Positions 1 to 6,188 of a DNA stretch of 23,295 bases are shown piece after piece. The notes beneath the pieces were generated by a model, which saw nothing but the letters and a program-made list of their open reading frames with translations, searched no databases and was not told where the DNA came from. The stretch is taken from NCBI GenBank assembly GCA_023255415.1, contig JALRIN010000042.1, positions 1 to 23,295 on the forward strand. Direction: 5' to 3'. The translations under genes and the position numbers were made by a program. Within the stretch, counting starts at the first letter, position 1. The number at the start of each line of letters is the position of its first letter. This stretch comes from Cypionkella sp. GTDB taxonomy: Bacteria > Pseudomonadota > Alphaproteobacteria > Rhodobacterales > Rhodobacteraceae.

Positions 1-1
1 C

Positions 2-118
2 GGTTCCGCGCGGGTCTTGACCCATGCGGGCTTTGAATATCTTGGCGATGCCGAGACCTTTTGCGTTGCGCGCAATGCGCGGGTTCAGACCTGGACCTAT
101 ATCAAAAAACTTGGCTAA
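2..118 (+). CDS. GNAT-family N-acetyltransferase, C-terminal fragment
   Basis: The frame is open from the left edge to a TAA at 116-118 and gives 38 residues. The fragment contains S-A-R-V-L-T-H-A-G-F-E-Y-L, which matches the last conserved block of RimJ/RimL-like GNAT acetyltransferases (small residue, R-V-L-x-K/H-A-G-F), followed by an arginine- and tryptophan-containing beta strand. The catalytic core lies outside the window, so the substrate cannot be judged. A GNAT gene just before obgE is, from memory, common in Rhodobacterales. The family call is fairly good; no finer call is possible. Confidence 0.6.
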   Translation, partial: GSARVLTHAGFEYLGDAETFCVARNARVQTWTYIKKLG

Positions 119-146
119 CGGGCCGGGGCGCGATCTTTGGCATGGC

Positions 147-175
147 TTGAGAACGCGCGCCCGATCCTGTATCGC
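147..175 (+). promoter_or_regulatory. Possible sigma-70 promoter for obgE-proB
   Basis: TTGAGA at 147-152 is separated by 17 bp from TATCGC at 170-175, about 30 bp before the obgE start. The -35 is good. The -10 is weak at its 3' half and lacks the final T, a feature said to be common in Rhodobacter-type promoters. This is pattern matching only; obgE could also be read through from upstream. Confidence 0.3.
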
Positions 176-204
176 CTAAGTCGATCTTACAGAAAGTCCC
201 TGAC

Positions 205-1227
205 ATGAAATTCCTCGACCTCTCCAAAGTCTACATCCGCTCGGGCGGGGGTGGGTCGGGCTGCGTGTCGTTCCGGCGCGAGAAGTTCATTGAATTCGGC
301 GGCCCTGATGGCGGCGATGGCGGCAATGGCGGCTCGGTCTGGGCCGAGGCGGTTGACGGTTTGAACACGCTGATCGATTTTCGCTATCAGCAGCATTTTT
401 TCGCCAAATCCGGCCAAGGCGGCATGGGCAGCCAGCGCACCGGGCGCACCGGCGAAGACATCACCCTGAAGGTGCCGGTTGGCACCGAGATTCTGGACGA
501 AGACGAAGAGACCATCATCGCCGATCTGACGCGGGTGGGTCAGCGGGTTTTGCTGGCCAAGGGCGGCAATGGCGGCTGGGGCAACCTTGCGTTCAAATCC
601 TCGACCAACCGCGCGCCGTCAAAAGCCAATCCGGGGCAAGAGGGGATCGAGCGCACAATCTGGCTGCGCCTGAAACTGATCGCCGATGCCGGGCTTGTTG
701 GCCTGCCGAACGCCGGTAAATCGACCTTCTTGGCCGCCGTGTCGAACGCGCGGCCCAAGATCGCCGATTATCCTTTCACCACACTTGTGCCAAACTTGGG
801 CGTCGTTGGCGTTGATGGCGCTGAATTTGTGATGGCCGATATTCCGGGTCTGATCGAGGGCGCCTCTGAGGGGCGCGGTTTGGGCATGCAGTTTCTGGCG
901 CATGTCGAACGCAACAAGGTGCTGCTGCATCTGGTTGACGGCACGTCCGAAACCATCACCAAAGATTACCGCACCATTGTCACCGAACTTGAGGCCTATG
1001 CCGAAGAGCTGGGCAACAAGCCGCGGGTCGTGGCGCTGACCAAATGCGACGCGCTTGACGCCAAGACCATTTCCAACCGCAAACGTGCGCTGGAAAAGGC
1101 ACATGGCGGCCCGGTGTTTGTGATTTCGGGCGTGGCGGGCATGGGTCTGCAAGATGTGCTGCGCGCGCTTTACAAACAGATCCAAGGCGAGGCTCCCGTC
1201 GAGGAGGGCAAGCCTTGGCAGCCCTAA
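205..1227 (+). CDS. obgE: Obg/CgtA GTPase involved in 50S ribosome assembly
   Basis: The protein has 340 residues. The N-terminal Obg domain (about 1-156) has the typical glycine-rich loops (G-G-G-G-S-G-C, G-G-P-D-G-G-D-G-G-N-G-G). The GTPase domain follows with G1 GLPNAGKS at 166-173, G3 DIPG at 212-215, G4 TKCD at 279-282 and a G5-like SGV at 308-310. It lacks the long C-terminal extension of E. coli Obg (390 residues), as usual in alphaproteobacteria. Members of this family bind the large ribosomal subunit and link its maturation to GTP/ppGpp level. The ATG at 205 starts the conserved MKFLDLSKVYIRSG sequence; its ribosome binding site is weak. The gene overlaps proB by 13 bp, so the two are probably co-transcribed and translationally coupled. 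Confidence 0.97.
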   Translation: MKFLDLSKVYIRSGGGGSGCVSFRREKFIEFGGPDGGDGGNGGSVWAEAVDGLNTLIDFRYQQHFFAKSGQGGMGSQRTGRTGEDITLKVPVGTEILDEDEETIIADLTRVGQRVLLAKGGNGGWGNLAFKSSTNRAPSKANPGQEGIERTIWLRLKLIADAGLVGLPNAGKSTFLAAVSNARPKIADYPFTTLVPNLGVVGVDGAEFVMADIPGLIEGASEGRGLGMQFLAHVERNKVLLHLVDGTSETITKDYRTIVTELEAYAEELGNKPRVVALTKCDALDAKTISNRKRALEKAHGGPVFVISGVAGMGLQDVLRALYKQIQGEAPVEEGKPWQP

Positions 1228-2342
1228 AACCGATCTTGGCCCCCGATCTGCGCGATGCCAAACGGCTGGTGGTTAAGATCGGCTCGGCTTTGCTGGTGGA
1301 TCGCAAACTGGGGCTGAAGCAAGACTGGCTTTCGGCGCTGGCGCTGGATGTGGCCGAAGCCAAAACCCGTGGCACCGATGTGGTGCTGGTGTCTTCGGGG
1401 TCGATCGCGCTTGGGCGCAAGGTTTTGGGTCTGGGTGACGGCGTCTTGACGCTAGAGCAATCGCAGGCCGCCGCTGCCGTGGGCCAAATCCGGCTGGCGC
1501 GCGCCTATGAAGAGGTGCTGGCGCCGCATGGCATCATCACCGGGCAGGTGCTTGTCACCCTGGAAGACACCGAAGATCGCCGTCGCTATCTGAACAGCCG
1601 CGCGACGATGGAGACGCTTTTGGGCTTGGGCGTGGTGCCGATTGTCAATGAAAACGACACTGTAGCTACGGATGAAATACGCTTTGGCGACAACGACCGC
1701 TTGGCCGCGCAGATTGCGGTGACGGTCGGGGCCGATCAGCTGATTTTGCTGTCTGATGTCGATGGCTTTTATTCGGCCAACCCCAAAGAAGACGCCACGG
1801 CGCAGCGGTTTGATCTGGTCGAGGCGATCACCCCGGCCATCGAGGCAATGGCGGGGGATCCGATTTCGGGCCTGTCAAAAGGTGGCATGAAGACCAAGCT
1901 TTTGGCTGCCAAAACCGCGGTTTCAGGCGGCTGCGCGATGGCGATCATGGAAGGCTTTGTGCTGCGGCCGCTGAAAGCCCTGATCGAGGGTGCGCCAAAG
2001 ACCTGGTTTGTGGCGCAAAGCGATCCGCAACAGGCACGCAAGCGTTGGATCAATGCAATGAAGCCACGCGGCGAGCTGCATCTGGACGCGGGGGCGGTGA
2101 CGGCGCTTCTGGCCGGAAAATCGCTGTTGCCAGCGGGGGTTGCCAAGGTTTCCGGCAGCTTTGGCCGCGGAGATCCGGTGGCACTGCTGACACCTGCGGG
2201 GGATGTTCTGGGCAAGGGGCTGGTGCGCTATACCGCCGTGGAGGCCAAGCTGATTGCCGGTCACCGCTCGGGCGATATCGAGGCGATTTTGGGTTATCAG
2301 GGCCGGGCGGCTTTGGTGCACCGCGATGATCTGGTGATCTGA
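1215..2342 (+). CDS. proB: Glutamate 5-kinase
   Basis: This cytoplasmic enzyme phosphorylates the gamma-carboxyl of glutamate, the first step of proline synthesis. The 375-residue protein has an amino acid kinase domain (V-V-K-I-G-S-A-L-L near 19-27, V-S-S-G-S-I-A-L-G near 59-67, V-P-I-V-N-E-N-D-T-V at 141-150, L-L-S-D-V-D-G-F-Y at 178-186, G-G-M-K-T-K at 223-228) and a C-terminal PUA-type domain from about 285. The start is TTG at 1215, inside the end of obgE, with a strong AGGAGG seven bases upstream; this Shine-Dalgarno is why I take TTG as the real start. It is followed by proA, which acts next in the pathway. Feedback inhibition by proline is known for the family and not visible here. 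Confidence 0.95.
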   Translation: MAALKPILAPDLRDAKRLVVKIGSALLVDRKLGLKQDWLSALALDVAEAKTRGTDVVLVSSGSIALGRKVLGLGDGVLTLEQSQAAAAVGQIRLARAYEEVLAPHGIITGQVLVTLEDTEDRRRYLNSRATMETLLGLGVVPIVNENDTVATDEIRFGDNDRLAAQIAVTVGADQLILLSDVDGFYSANPKEDATAQRFDLVEAITPAIEAMAGDPISGLSKGGMKTKLLAAKTAVSGGCAMAIMEGFVLRPLKALIEGAPKTWFVAQSDPQQARKRWINAMKPRGELHLDAGAVTALLAGKSLLPAGVAKVSGSFGRGDPVALLTPAGDVLGKGLVRYTAVEAKLIAGHRSGDIEAILGYQGRAALVHRDDLVI

Positions 2343-2348
2343 TCCTGT

Positions 2349-2397
2349 GGCAGCCGGGGCGCTGCCCCGGACCCCGGGATATTTAAGGACAGATGAA
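2349..2397 (+). repeat. GC-rich palindromic intergenic element between proB and proA
   Basis: Seven bases after the proB stop there is a perfect 7-bp stem, CCGGGGC (2354-2360) and GCCCCGG (2364-2370), with a GCT loop. Two alternative pairings exist: GGCAGC with GCTGCC, and CCGGGG with a second CCCCGG at 2372-2377. The stem is followed by GGGATATTTAAGGACAGATGAA. I recall very similar hairpin plus GGGATATTT...AGATGAA units scattered between genes in Rhodobacterales, but only one copy is in this window, so the repeat status is from memory. Its end supplies AAGGA and the ATG at 2393 just ahead of proA. Confidence 0.5.
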
Positions 2398-3655
2398 AGG
2401 GCCGCAGATGAGGGATGAGATGCGTGAGATTGGCCAAGCGGCCAAGGCGGCGGCTGCGGAATTGGCCTATACGGGGTCCGAGCGCAAATATGCGGCGCTG
2501 ATCTGTGCGGCCGATGCAGTGTGGCAGCGCCGGCAAGAGATTTTGGACGCCAATGTGTTGGACATGGCCTATGGCACGGCCAAGGGACTGAGTGCGGCGA
2601 TGTTGGATCGCTTGCTTTTGAATGAGGACCGCATTCGCAGTATCGTCGATGGTTTGCGCGCTGTGGCCGAGCAGAGCGATCCGGTGGGCCGGATTCTGGC
2701 AGAATGGGATCGTCCGAACGGTTTGCATATTCAACGGGTTGCAACACCTTTGGGGGTTGTGGGGGTGATCTATGAGAGCCGCCCGAATGTGACGGCTGAC
2801 GCGGGTGCGCTGTGTTTGAAGGCAGGCAATGCGGTGATTTTGCGCGGTGGGTCGGAAAGCTTTCATTCGTCGGGCGCAATCCATGCCTGTATGGTGCAGG
2901 GCCTGCGGCAGGCCGGTCTGCCGCAGGCGGCGATCCAGCTTATTCCGACGCGCGACCGGGCCATGGTGACAGAAATGTTGCAGGCGGTGGAGTTTATTGA
3001 TGTGATCGTGCCGCGTGGCGGTAAAGGGCTGGTGGGGCTGGTGCAGCGCGAGGCGCGGGTGCCGGTTTTTGCGCATCTGGAGGGCATTTGCCACGTCTAT
3101 GTCGATAAGGCGGCTGATCTGGAAAAGGCGCGGGCGGTGGTGCTGAATTCGAAAACCCGGCGCACGGGGATTTGTGGCTCGGCTGAATGTCTGCTGATTG
3201 ATTGGAAATTTTACACCGAACACGGTCCGGTGTTGATCGAGGATCTGCTGCGTGCAGGCGTCGAGGTGCGCACCGAAGGTGAATTGTTGAAGGTGGCGGG
3301 CACAACGCCTGCCACCCCCGATGATTTTGGCCGTGAGTTTCTGGATATGATCATTGCAGCCAAGCTGGTTGACGGCGTTGATGCGGCGATCGCGCATATC
3401 AAGCGCTATGGCTCCAACCATACCGAAAGCATTTTAACCGAAGATGATGCGACTGCCGCGCGGTTTTTCGAGCGATTGGATTCGGCAATTCTGATGCGCA
3501 ACGCCTCGACCCAATTTGCCGATGGCGGCGAATTTGGCATGGGTGGCGAGATTGGCATTGCCACCGGCAAGATGCATGCGCGCGGTCCGGTTGGGGCAGA
3601 GCAATTGACCAGTTTTAAATATCTGGTCACGGGCAATGGCACGATCAGAAGCTGA
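2393..3655 (+). CDS. proA: Gamma-glutamyl phosphate reductase (glutamate-5-semialdehyde dehydrogenase)
   Basis: The enzyme reduces gamma-glutamyl phosphate to glutamate 5-semialdehyde with NADPH, the second step of proline synthesis, and belongs to the aldehyde dehydrogenase superfamily. The 420-residue product shows G-V-V-G-V-I-Y-E-S-R-P-N-V at 121-133, L-K-A-G-N-A-V-I-L-R-G-G at 142-153, V-P-R-G-G-K-G-L at 206-213 and the nucleophile region N-S-K-T-R-R-T-G-I-C-G, with Cys261 as the likely catalytic cysteine. Two starts are possible. ATG 2393 lies in the palindromic element with AAGGA only three bases away. ATG 2408, five codons on, has AAGGG at a better spacing of six and begins MRDEMREIGQAAK. 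I slightly favour 2408. The 3' end overlaps the convergent chpT by 11 bp. Confidence 0.95.
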   Translation: MKGPQMRDEMREIGQAAKAAAAELAYTGSERKYAALICAADAVWQRRQEILDANVLDMAYGTAKGLSAAMLDRLLLNEDRIRSIVDGLRAVAEQSDPVGRILAEWDRPNGLHIQRVATPLGVVGVIYESRPNVTADAGALCLKAGNAVILRGGSESFHSSGAIHACMVQGLRQAGLPQAAIQLIPTRDRAMVTEMLQAVEFIDVIVPRGGKGLVGLVQREARVPVFAHLEGICHVYVDKAADLEKARAVVLNSKTRRTGICGSAECLLIDWKFYTEHGPVLIEDLLRAGVEVRTEGELLKVAGTTPATPDDFGREFLDMIIAAKLVDGVDAAIAHIKRYGSNHTESILTEDDATAARFFERLDSAILMRNASTQFADGGEFGMGGEIGIATGKMHARGPVGAEQLTSFKYLVTGNGTIRS

Positions 3656-3657
3656 TC
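3643..3657. terminator. Palindrome holding both stop codons of convergent proA and chpT
   Basis: GATCAG-AAG-CTGATC is a perfect 6-bp inverted repeat with a 3-base loop. The proA TGA (3653-3655) lies in one arm and the chpT TGA (complement of 3645-3647) in the other. There is no T-run on either side, so it is at best a weak bidirectional stop. Confidence 0.3.
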
Positions 3658-4241
3658 ACGATCTCGGCCGCGCCAATCTCGAGGCTGAGACGGCGATGTT
3701 GGCGGCTGATTTCATCGGGCACCAGTGCAAATTGCACCTGCGCGGGGCCGATATCGACAACGGCCTTGGGGTTCTGCACCCTGTCCCAGAGCGCCGGATC
3801 GACGCGCAGCTTTGGCGATGTGGCGGCGAGGTGCCAGCGGGTTTCACTGCGACTGATGGTGACTTTTCCACCAAAGGGCATGGCGGCTTCAAGGCATAAG
3901 ACCAACAAAAACAGAAGTTTAACATCACGCCGGGCAAGATCGTTTGGGCTGTCCCAGTCGATCTGCACCCGGCTGCCATGCGAGATGTCAGACAGCACTG
4001 CCGCCACCTCGACCTTGCCAATGCGCTGATCGGTGCTGCTTGCGCCAAAGGCGATGCGGAAAAACCGGATGCGGGCATTGGCATGGGCAACGCTTTCCGA
4101 GATCAACATCATCTCGGGGCCAGCGGTTGTGCCGTCTATCGAAATCAGCTCCACACCATTGCCGATTGCCCCAATCGGGCTGATAAGGTCATGACAAATG
4201 CGCGAGCCGACAAGGGCGGCGATATCGAGAGTTTCGGTCAA
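3645..4241 (-). CDS. chpT: Histidine phosphotransferase ChpT (CckA-ChpT-CtrA phosphorelay)
   Basis: ChpT passes phosphate from the hybrid kinase CckA to CtrA and CpdR. The 198-residue protein has the helical phosphotransfer segment G-S-R-I-C-H-D-L-I-S-P-I-G-A-I-G-N-G near 12-29, with His17 as the phosphorylated residue. The C-terminal half resembles a kinase ATP-binding domain but has no clear N, G1 or G2 box, as expected for this family. The start is TTG at 4241: AAAGGA lies seven bases upstream and the following residues (TETLDIAALVGSRICHD) fit. The gene converges on proA and diverges from the DUF3553 gene, with only 39 bp between the two starts, so the two promoters must overlap each other or coding sequence. 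Confidence 0.88.
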   Translation of the reverse strand: MTETLDIAALVGSRICHDLISPIGAIGNGVELISIDGTTAGPEMMLISESVAHANARIRFFRIAFGASSTDQRIGKVEVAAVLSDISHGSRVQIDWDSPNDLARRDVKLLFLLVLCLEAAMPFGGKVTISRSETRWHLAATSPKLRVDPALWDRVQNPKAVVDIGPAQVQFALVPDEISRQHRRLSLEIGAAEIVISF

Positions 4242-4280
4242 GGCGGCGTCCTTTGAAACAGGTAGGGAAAAGGGAAGAGG

Positions 4281-4454
4281 ATGAGCAATCTTTTAGAGCC
4301 AGGAATGTTTGTCCGTCATCCGCACCAGCCGGATTGGGGGATAGGGCAGGTGCAGTCTAGCATTGGAAATCGGGTCACGGTGAATTTTGAACATGCGGGC
4401 AAAGTTGTCGTTGATCTGCGTCAGGTTGTTTTGCAGCCCGACTTTTCACATTGA
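4281..4454 (+). CDS. Small DUF3553 protein
   Basis: This 57-residue protein runs MSNLLEPGMFVRHP... to ...VLQPDFSH. It has the pattern of DUF3553 proteins: a start like P-G-x-F-V-R-H-P, then P-D-W-G-I-G-Q-V-Q-S, then V-T-V-N-F-E-H-A-G-K, predicting a small all-beta fold like that of other short chromatin- or nucleic-acid-binding-like domains (the fold comparison is inference). There is no signal peptide or membrane segment. AAGGG six bases before the ATG supports the start. It diverges from chpT and lies before the CtrA box and olsB. Function is unknown. The stop codon lies in the left arm of a TGAGCC/GGCTCA inverted repeat (4452-4457 and 4485-4490) that brackets the CtrA box. Confidence 0.85.
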   Translation: MSNLLEPGMFVRHPHQPDWGIGQVQSSIGNRVTVNFEHAGKVVVDLRQVVLQPDFSH

Positions 4455-4466
4455 GCCTGGCTGTGG

Positions 4467-4482
4467 TTAACCAATGGTTAAC
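4467..4482 (+). promoter_or_regulatory. Perfect CtrA-binding box
   Basis: TTAA-CCAATGG-TTAAC matches the full CtrA consensus TTAA-N7-TTAAC. It lies in the 118-bp gap between the DUF3553 gene and olsB, and I found no other full match in the window. The second half-site overlaps the -35 of a candidate olsB promoter, the usual place for CtrA activation. It lies about 230 bp from the chpT start. Confidence 0.65.
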
Positions 4483-4507
4483 GCGGCTCAGGCAAATCCG
4501 CGATATT
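4478..4507 (+). promoter_or_regulatory. Candidate CtrA-dependent promoter of olsBA
   Basis: The second CtrA half-site, TTAACG (4478-4483), sits 18 bp before GATATT (4502-4507), which matches TATAAT at four of six positions. Transcription would start near 4514, leaving a leader of about 60 bases before olsB. The -35 is poor as a sigma-70 site, which fits a need for an activator. Confidence 0.45.
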
Positions 4508-4572
4508 CTTGCAAATGGGCGGCGCTCTGCCTATCTGAAGGCGTCGCAACAGGCTTTACCGGAACAGTTTAG

Positions 4573-5358
4573 ATGAAGGCCGACGAAATCCCCTTTGTGG
4601 TCAGACTGGCCAAAGGCCCGCGCGATTTGGCGGCAGCGCAGCGGCTGCGCTATCGGGTATTTGTGCAAGAGCTGGGCGGATCCGGGCCTTTGGTCGATCA
4701 CGTGGCGGGCATCGAGCGCGACGAGTTTGACCCCTATTTCGACCATCTTTTGTTGATTGATGAGGCCCGAGAGGCGCGCGGCGAAGATTATGTGGTGGGC
4801 GTTTACCGCCTGTTGCCTTCAGACCGTTTGGCACAATCGGGGCGGTTTTATTCCGAGGGCGAATATGACCTGAGCGCGCTGAAGGCCAGCGGGCGGCGGT
4901 TGTTGGAATTGGGGCGGTCTTGCGTGCATCCAGACTATCGTGGTGGCACGGCAATGTTGCATTTGTGGAATGCGCTGGCCGATTATGTGCTGGAGCGCGA
5001 GATCGAGATCCTTTTTGGCGTGGCCTCGTTTCATGGCACCGATGTGCAGGCGCTGGCCCAGCCTTTGGCGTTTTTGCATCACAACCATCTGGCCCCCGCG
5101 GCCTTGCGGGTGCGCGTGCAACCTGAACATGCGCAGCGGATGGATCTGCTGCCCCCGGATCAAATTGACCGCCGGGCTGCGATGTTGGGCACGCCGACGC
5201 TGATCAAGGCCTATCTACGGTTGGGCGGCTTTGTGGGTGAAGGCGCCTGGCTCGATCATGCTTTTAACACCACGGATGTTTGTCTGGTGATGGATACCAA
5301 AAAGATGAGCACCAAGCATCGCGCCTTTTACCTGCGCAAATCGGGGCATGAGGCATGA
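4573..5358 (+). CDS. olsB: Ornithine N-acyltransferase (lyso-ornithine lipid synthesis)
   Basis: OlsB transfers a 3-hydroxyacyl group from acyl carrier protein to the alpha-amino group of ornithine, giving lyso-ornithine lipid. The 261-residue protein has the acyltransferase fold of this GNAT-related group: A-A-Q-R-L-R-Y-R-V-F-V-Q-E-L near 17-30, D-H-L-L-L-I-D, V-G-V-Y-R-L-L, L-E-L-G-R-S-C-V-H-P-D-Y-R-G-G near 110-124, and F-G-V-A-S-F-H-G-T-D. The last two blocks are typical of OlsB. There is no signal or membrane segment. The Shine-Dalgarno before ATG 4573 is weak (GGAA). olsA follows with a 4-bp overlap and does the next step, which makes the assignment secure. Ornithine lipids are phosphorus-free membrane lipids, often raised under phosphate limitation; I see no obvious pho box here. 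Confidence 0.92.
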   Translation: MKADEIPFVVRLAKGPRDLAAAQRLRYRVFVQELGGSGPLVDHVAGIERDEFDPYFDHLLLIDEAREARGEDYVVGVYRLLPSDRLAQSGRFYSEGEYDLSALKASGRRLLELGRSCVHPDYRGGTAMLHLWNALADYVLEREIEILFGVASFHGTDVQALAQPLAFLHHNHLAPAALRVRVQPEHAQRMDLLPPDQIDRRAAMLGTPTLIKAYLRLGGFVGEGAWLDHAFNTTDVCLVMDTKKMSTKHRAFYLRKSGHEA

Positions 5359-6188
5359 GCGATTGGCGCGAAGTTCCGATCCAATCCCCGCGCTTTGGGC
5401 CGCTGAATTGGCTGGTGGCGACCTTGCGCGGGCTGGTGCTGGGGGCAGTGACCTTTGGCGGCTTGGCGGTTTTGTTGGCGTTGCGGCTGATCGAGCGGCC
5501 ACTGTTTGGCCTGTCGCGGCCTTGGACGCCCTTTATCACCCAAGCCGTGTGTCGGGCGGCCTTTCCGATTTTGGGGCTGCCGCTGCAGGTGCGGGGCAAG
5601 GCGATGACGCATCGCGGCGCGGTGGTGGCCAATCATGCGTCTTGGCTGGACATTTTTGCGCTGAATGCAGTGCAGCGGGTGTATTTTGTCTCGAAGTCCG
5701 AGGTGGCGGATTGGGCGCTGATCGGCTGGTTGGCGCGGGCGACTGGCACGGTGTTTATCGCGCGCAAGGGCACCGAGGCCAAACGCCAGCAGGCGATTTT
5801 CGAGGCGCGGTTGCGCGCCAATCACCGGCTGTTGTTTTTCCCCGAAGGCACCAGCACCGATGCGTTGCGGGTTTTGCCGTTTAAATCGACGCTGTTTGCG
5901 GCGTTTTACAGCCACGGGCTGGATCATATTTTGCAGATTCAGCCCGTCAGCGTGGTCTATCATGCGCCCAAAGGCCAAGATCGGCGCTATTACGGCTGGT
6001 GGGGCGAGATGGCATTTGCGCCGCATCTGCTGCACACGCTGGCCACTCTGCGGCAGGGGCGGGTCGAGATCGTGTTTCACCCGCCGGTGCCGGTTGACAG
6101 TTTTGCCAGCCGCAAAGAACTGGCTGCGCATTGCGAGGCGGTGATCCGCGCGGGCCATGCGCAGGCCTTGGCACAGGCAGCAACTTAG
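5355..6188 (+). CDS. olsA: Lyso-ornithine lipid O-acyltransferase
   Basis: OlsA acylates the hydroxyl of lyso-ornithine lipid to give ornithine lipid; it is related to 1-acylglycerol-3-phosphate acyltransferases (PlsC family). The 277-residue protein has a hydrophobic N-terminal segment (about 14-38), the H-x4-D catalytic motif as N-H-A-S-W-L-D (about 93-99), and the downstream block F-F-P-E-G-T-S-T-D (about 161-169), which is the glycerolipid acyltransferase substrate motif. It overlaps olsB by ATGA. It also overlaps the convergent apbE-like gene by 4 bp (TTAG, where each strand reads a stop). PlsC itself cannot be excluded from motifs alone, but the olsB coupling favours OlsA. Confidence 0.9.
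   Translation: MSDWREVPIQSPRFGPLNWLVATLRGLVLGAVTFGGLAVLLALRLIERPLFGLSRPWTPFITQAVCRAAFPILGLPLQVRGKAMTHRGAVVANHASWLDIFALNAVQRVYFVSKSEVADWALIGWLARATGTVFIARKGTEAKRQQAIFEARLRANHRLLFFPEGTSTDALRVLPFKSTLFAAFYSHGLDHILQIQPVSVVYHAPKGQDRRYYGWWGEMAFAPHLLHTLATLRQGRVEIVFHPPVPVDSFASRKELAAHCEAVIRAGHAQALAQAAT

Noticed and set aside
2297..3421. 374-codon minus-strand frame inside proA (and a similar one at 1923-2879)
   Set aside because: Antisense to proB-proA, which have full catalytic motifs; the products resemble no family I know.
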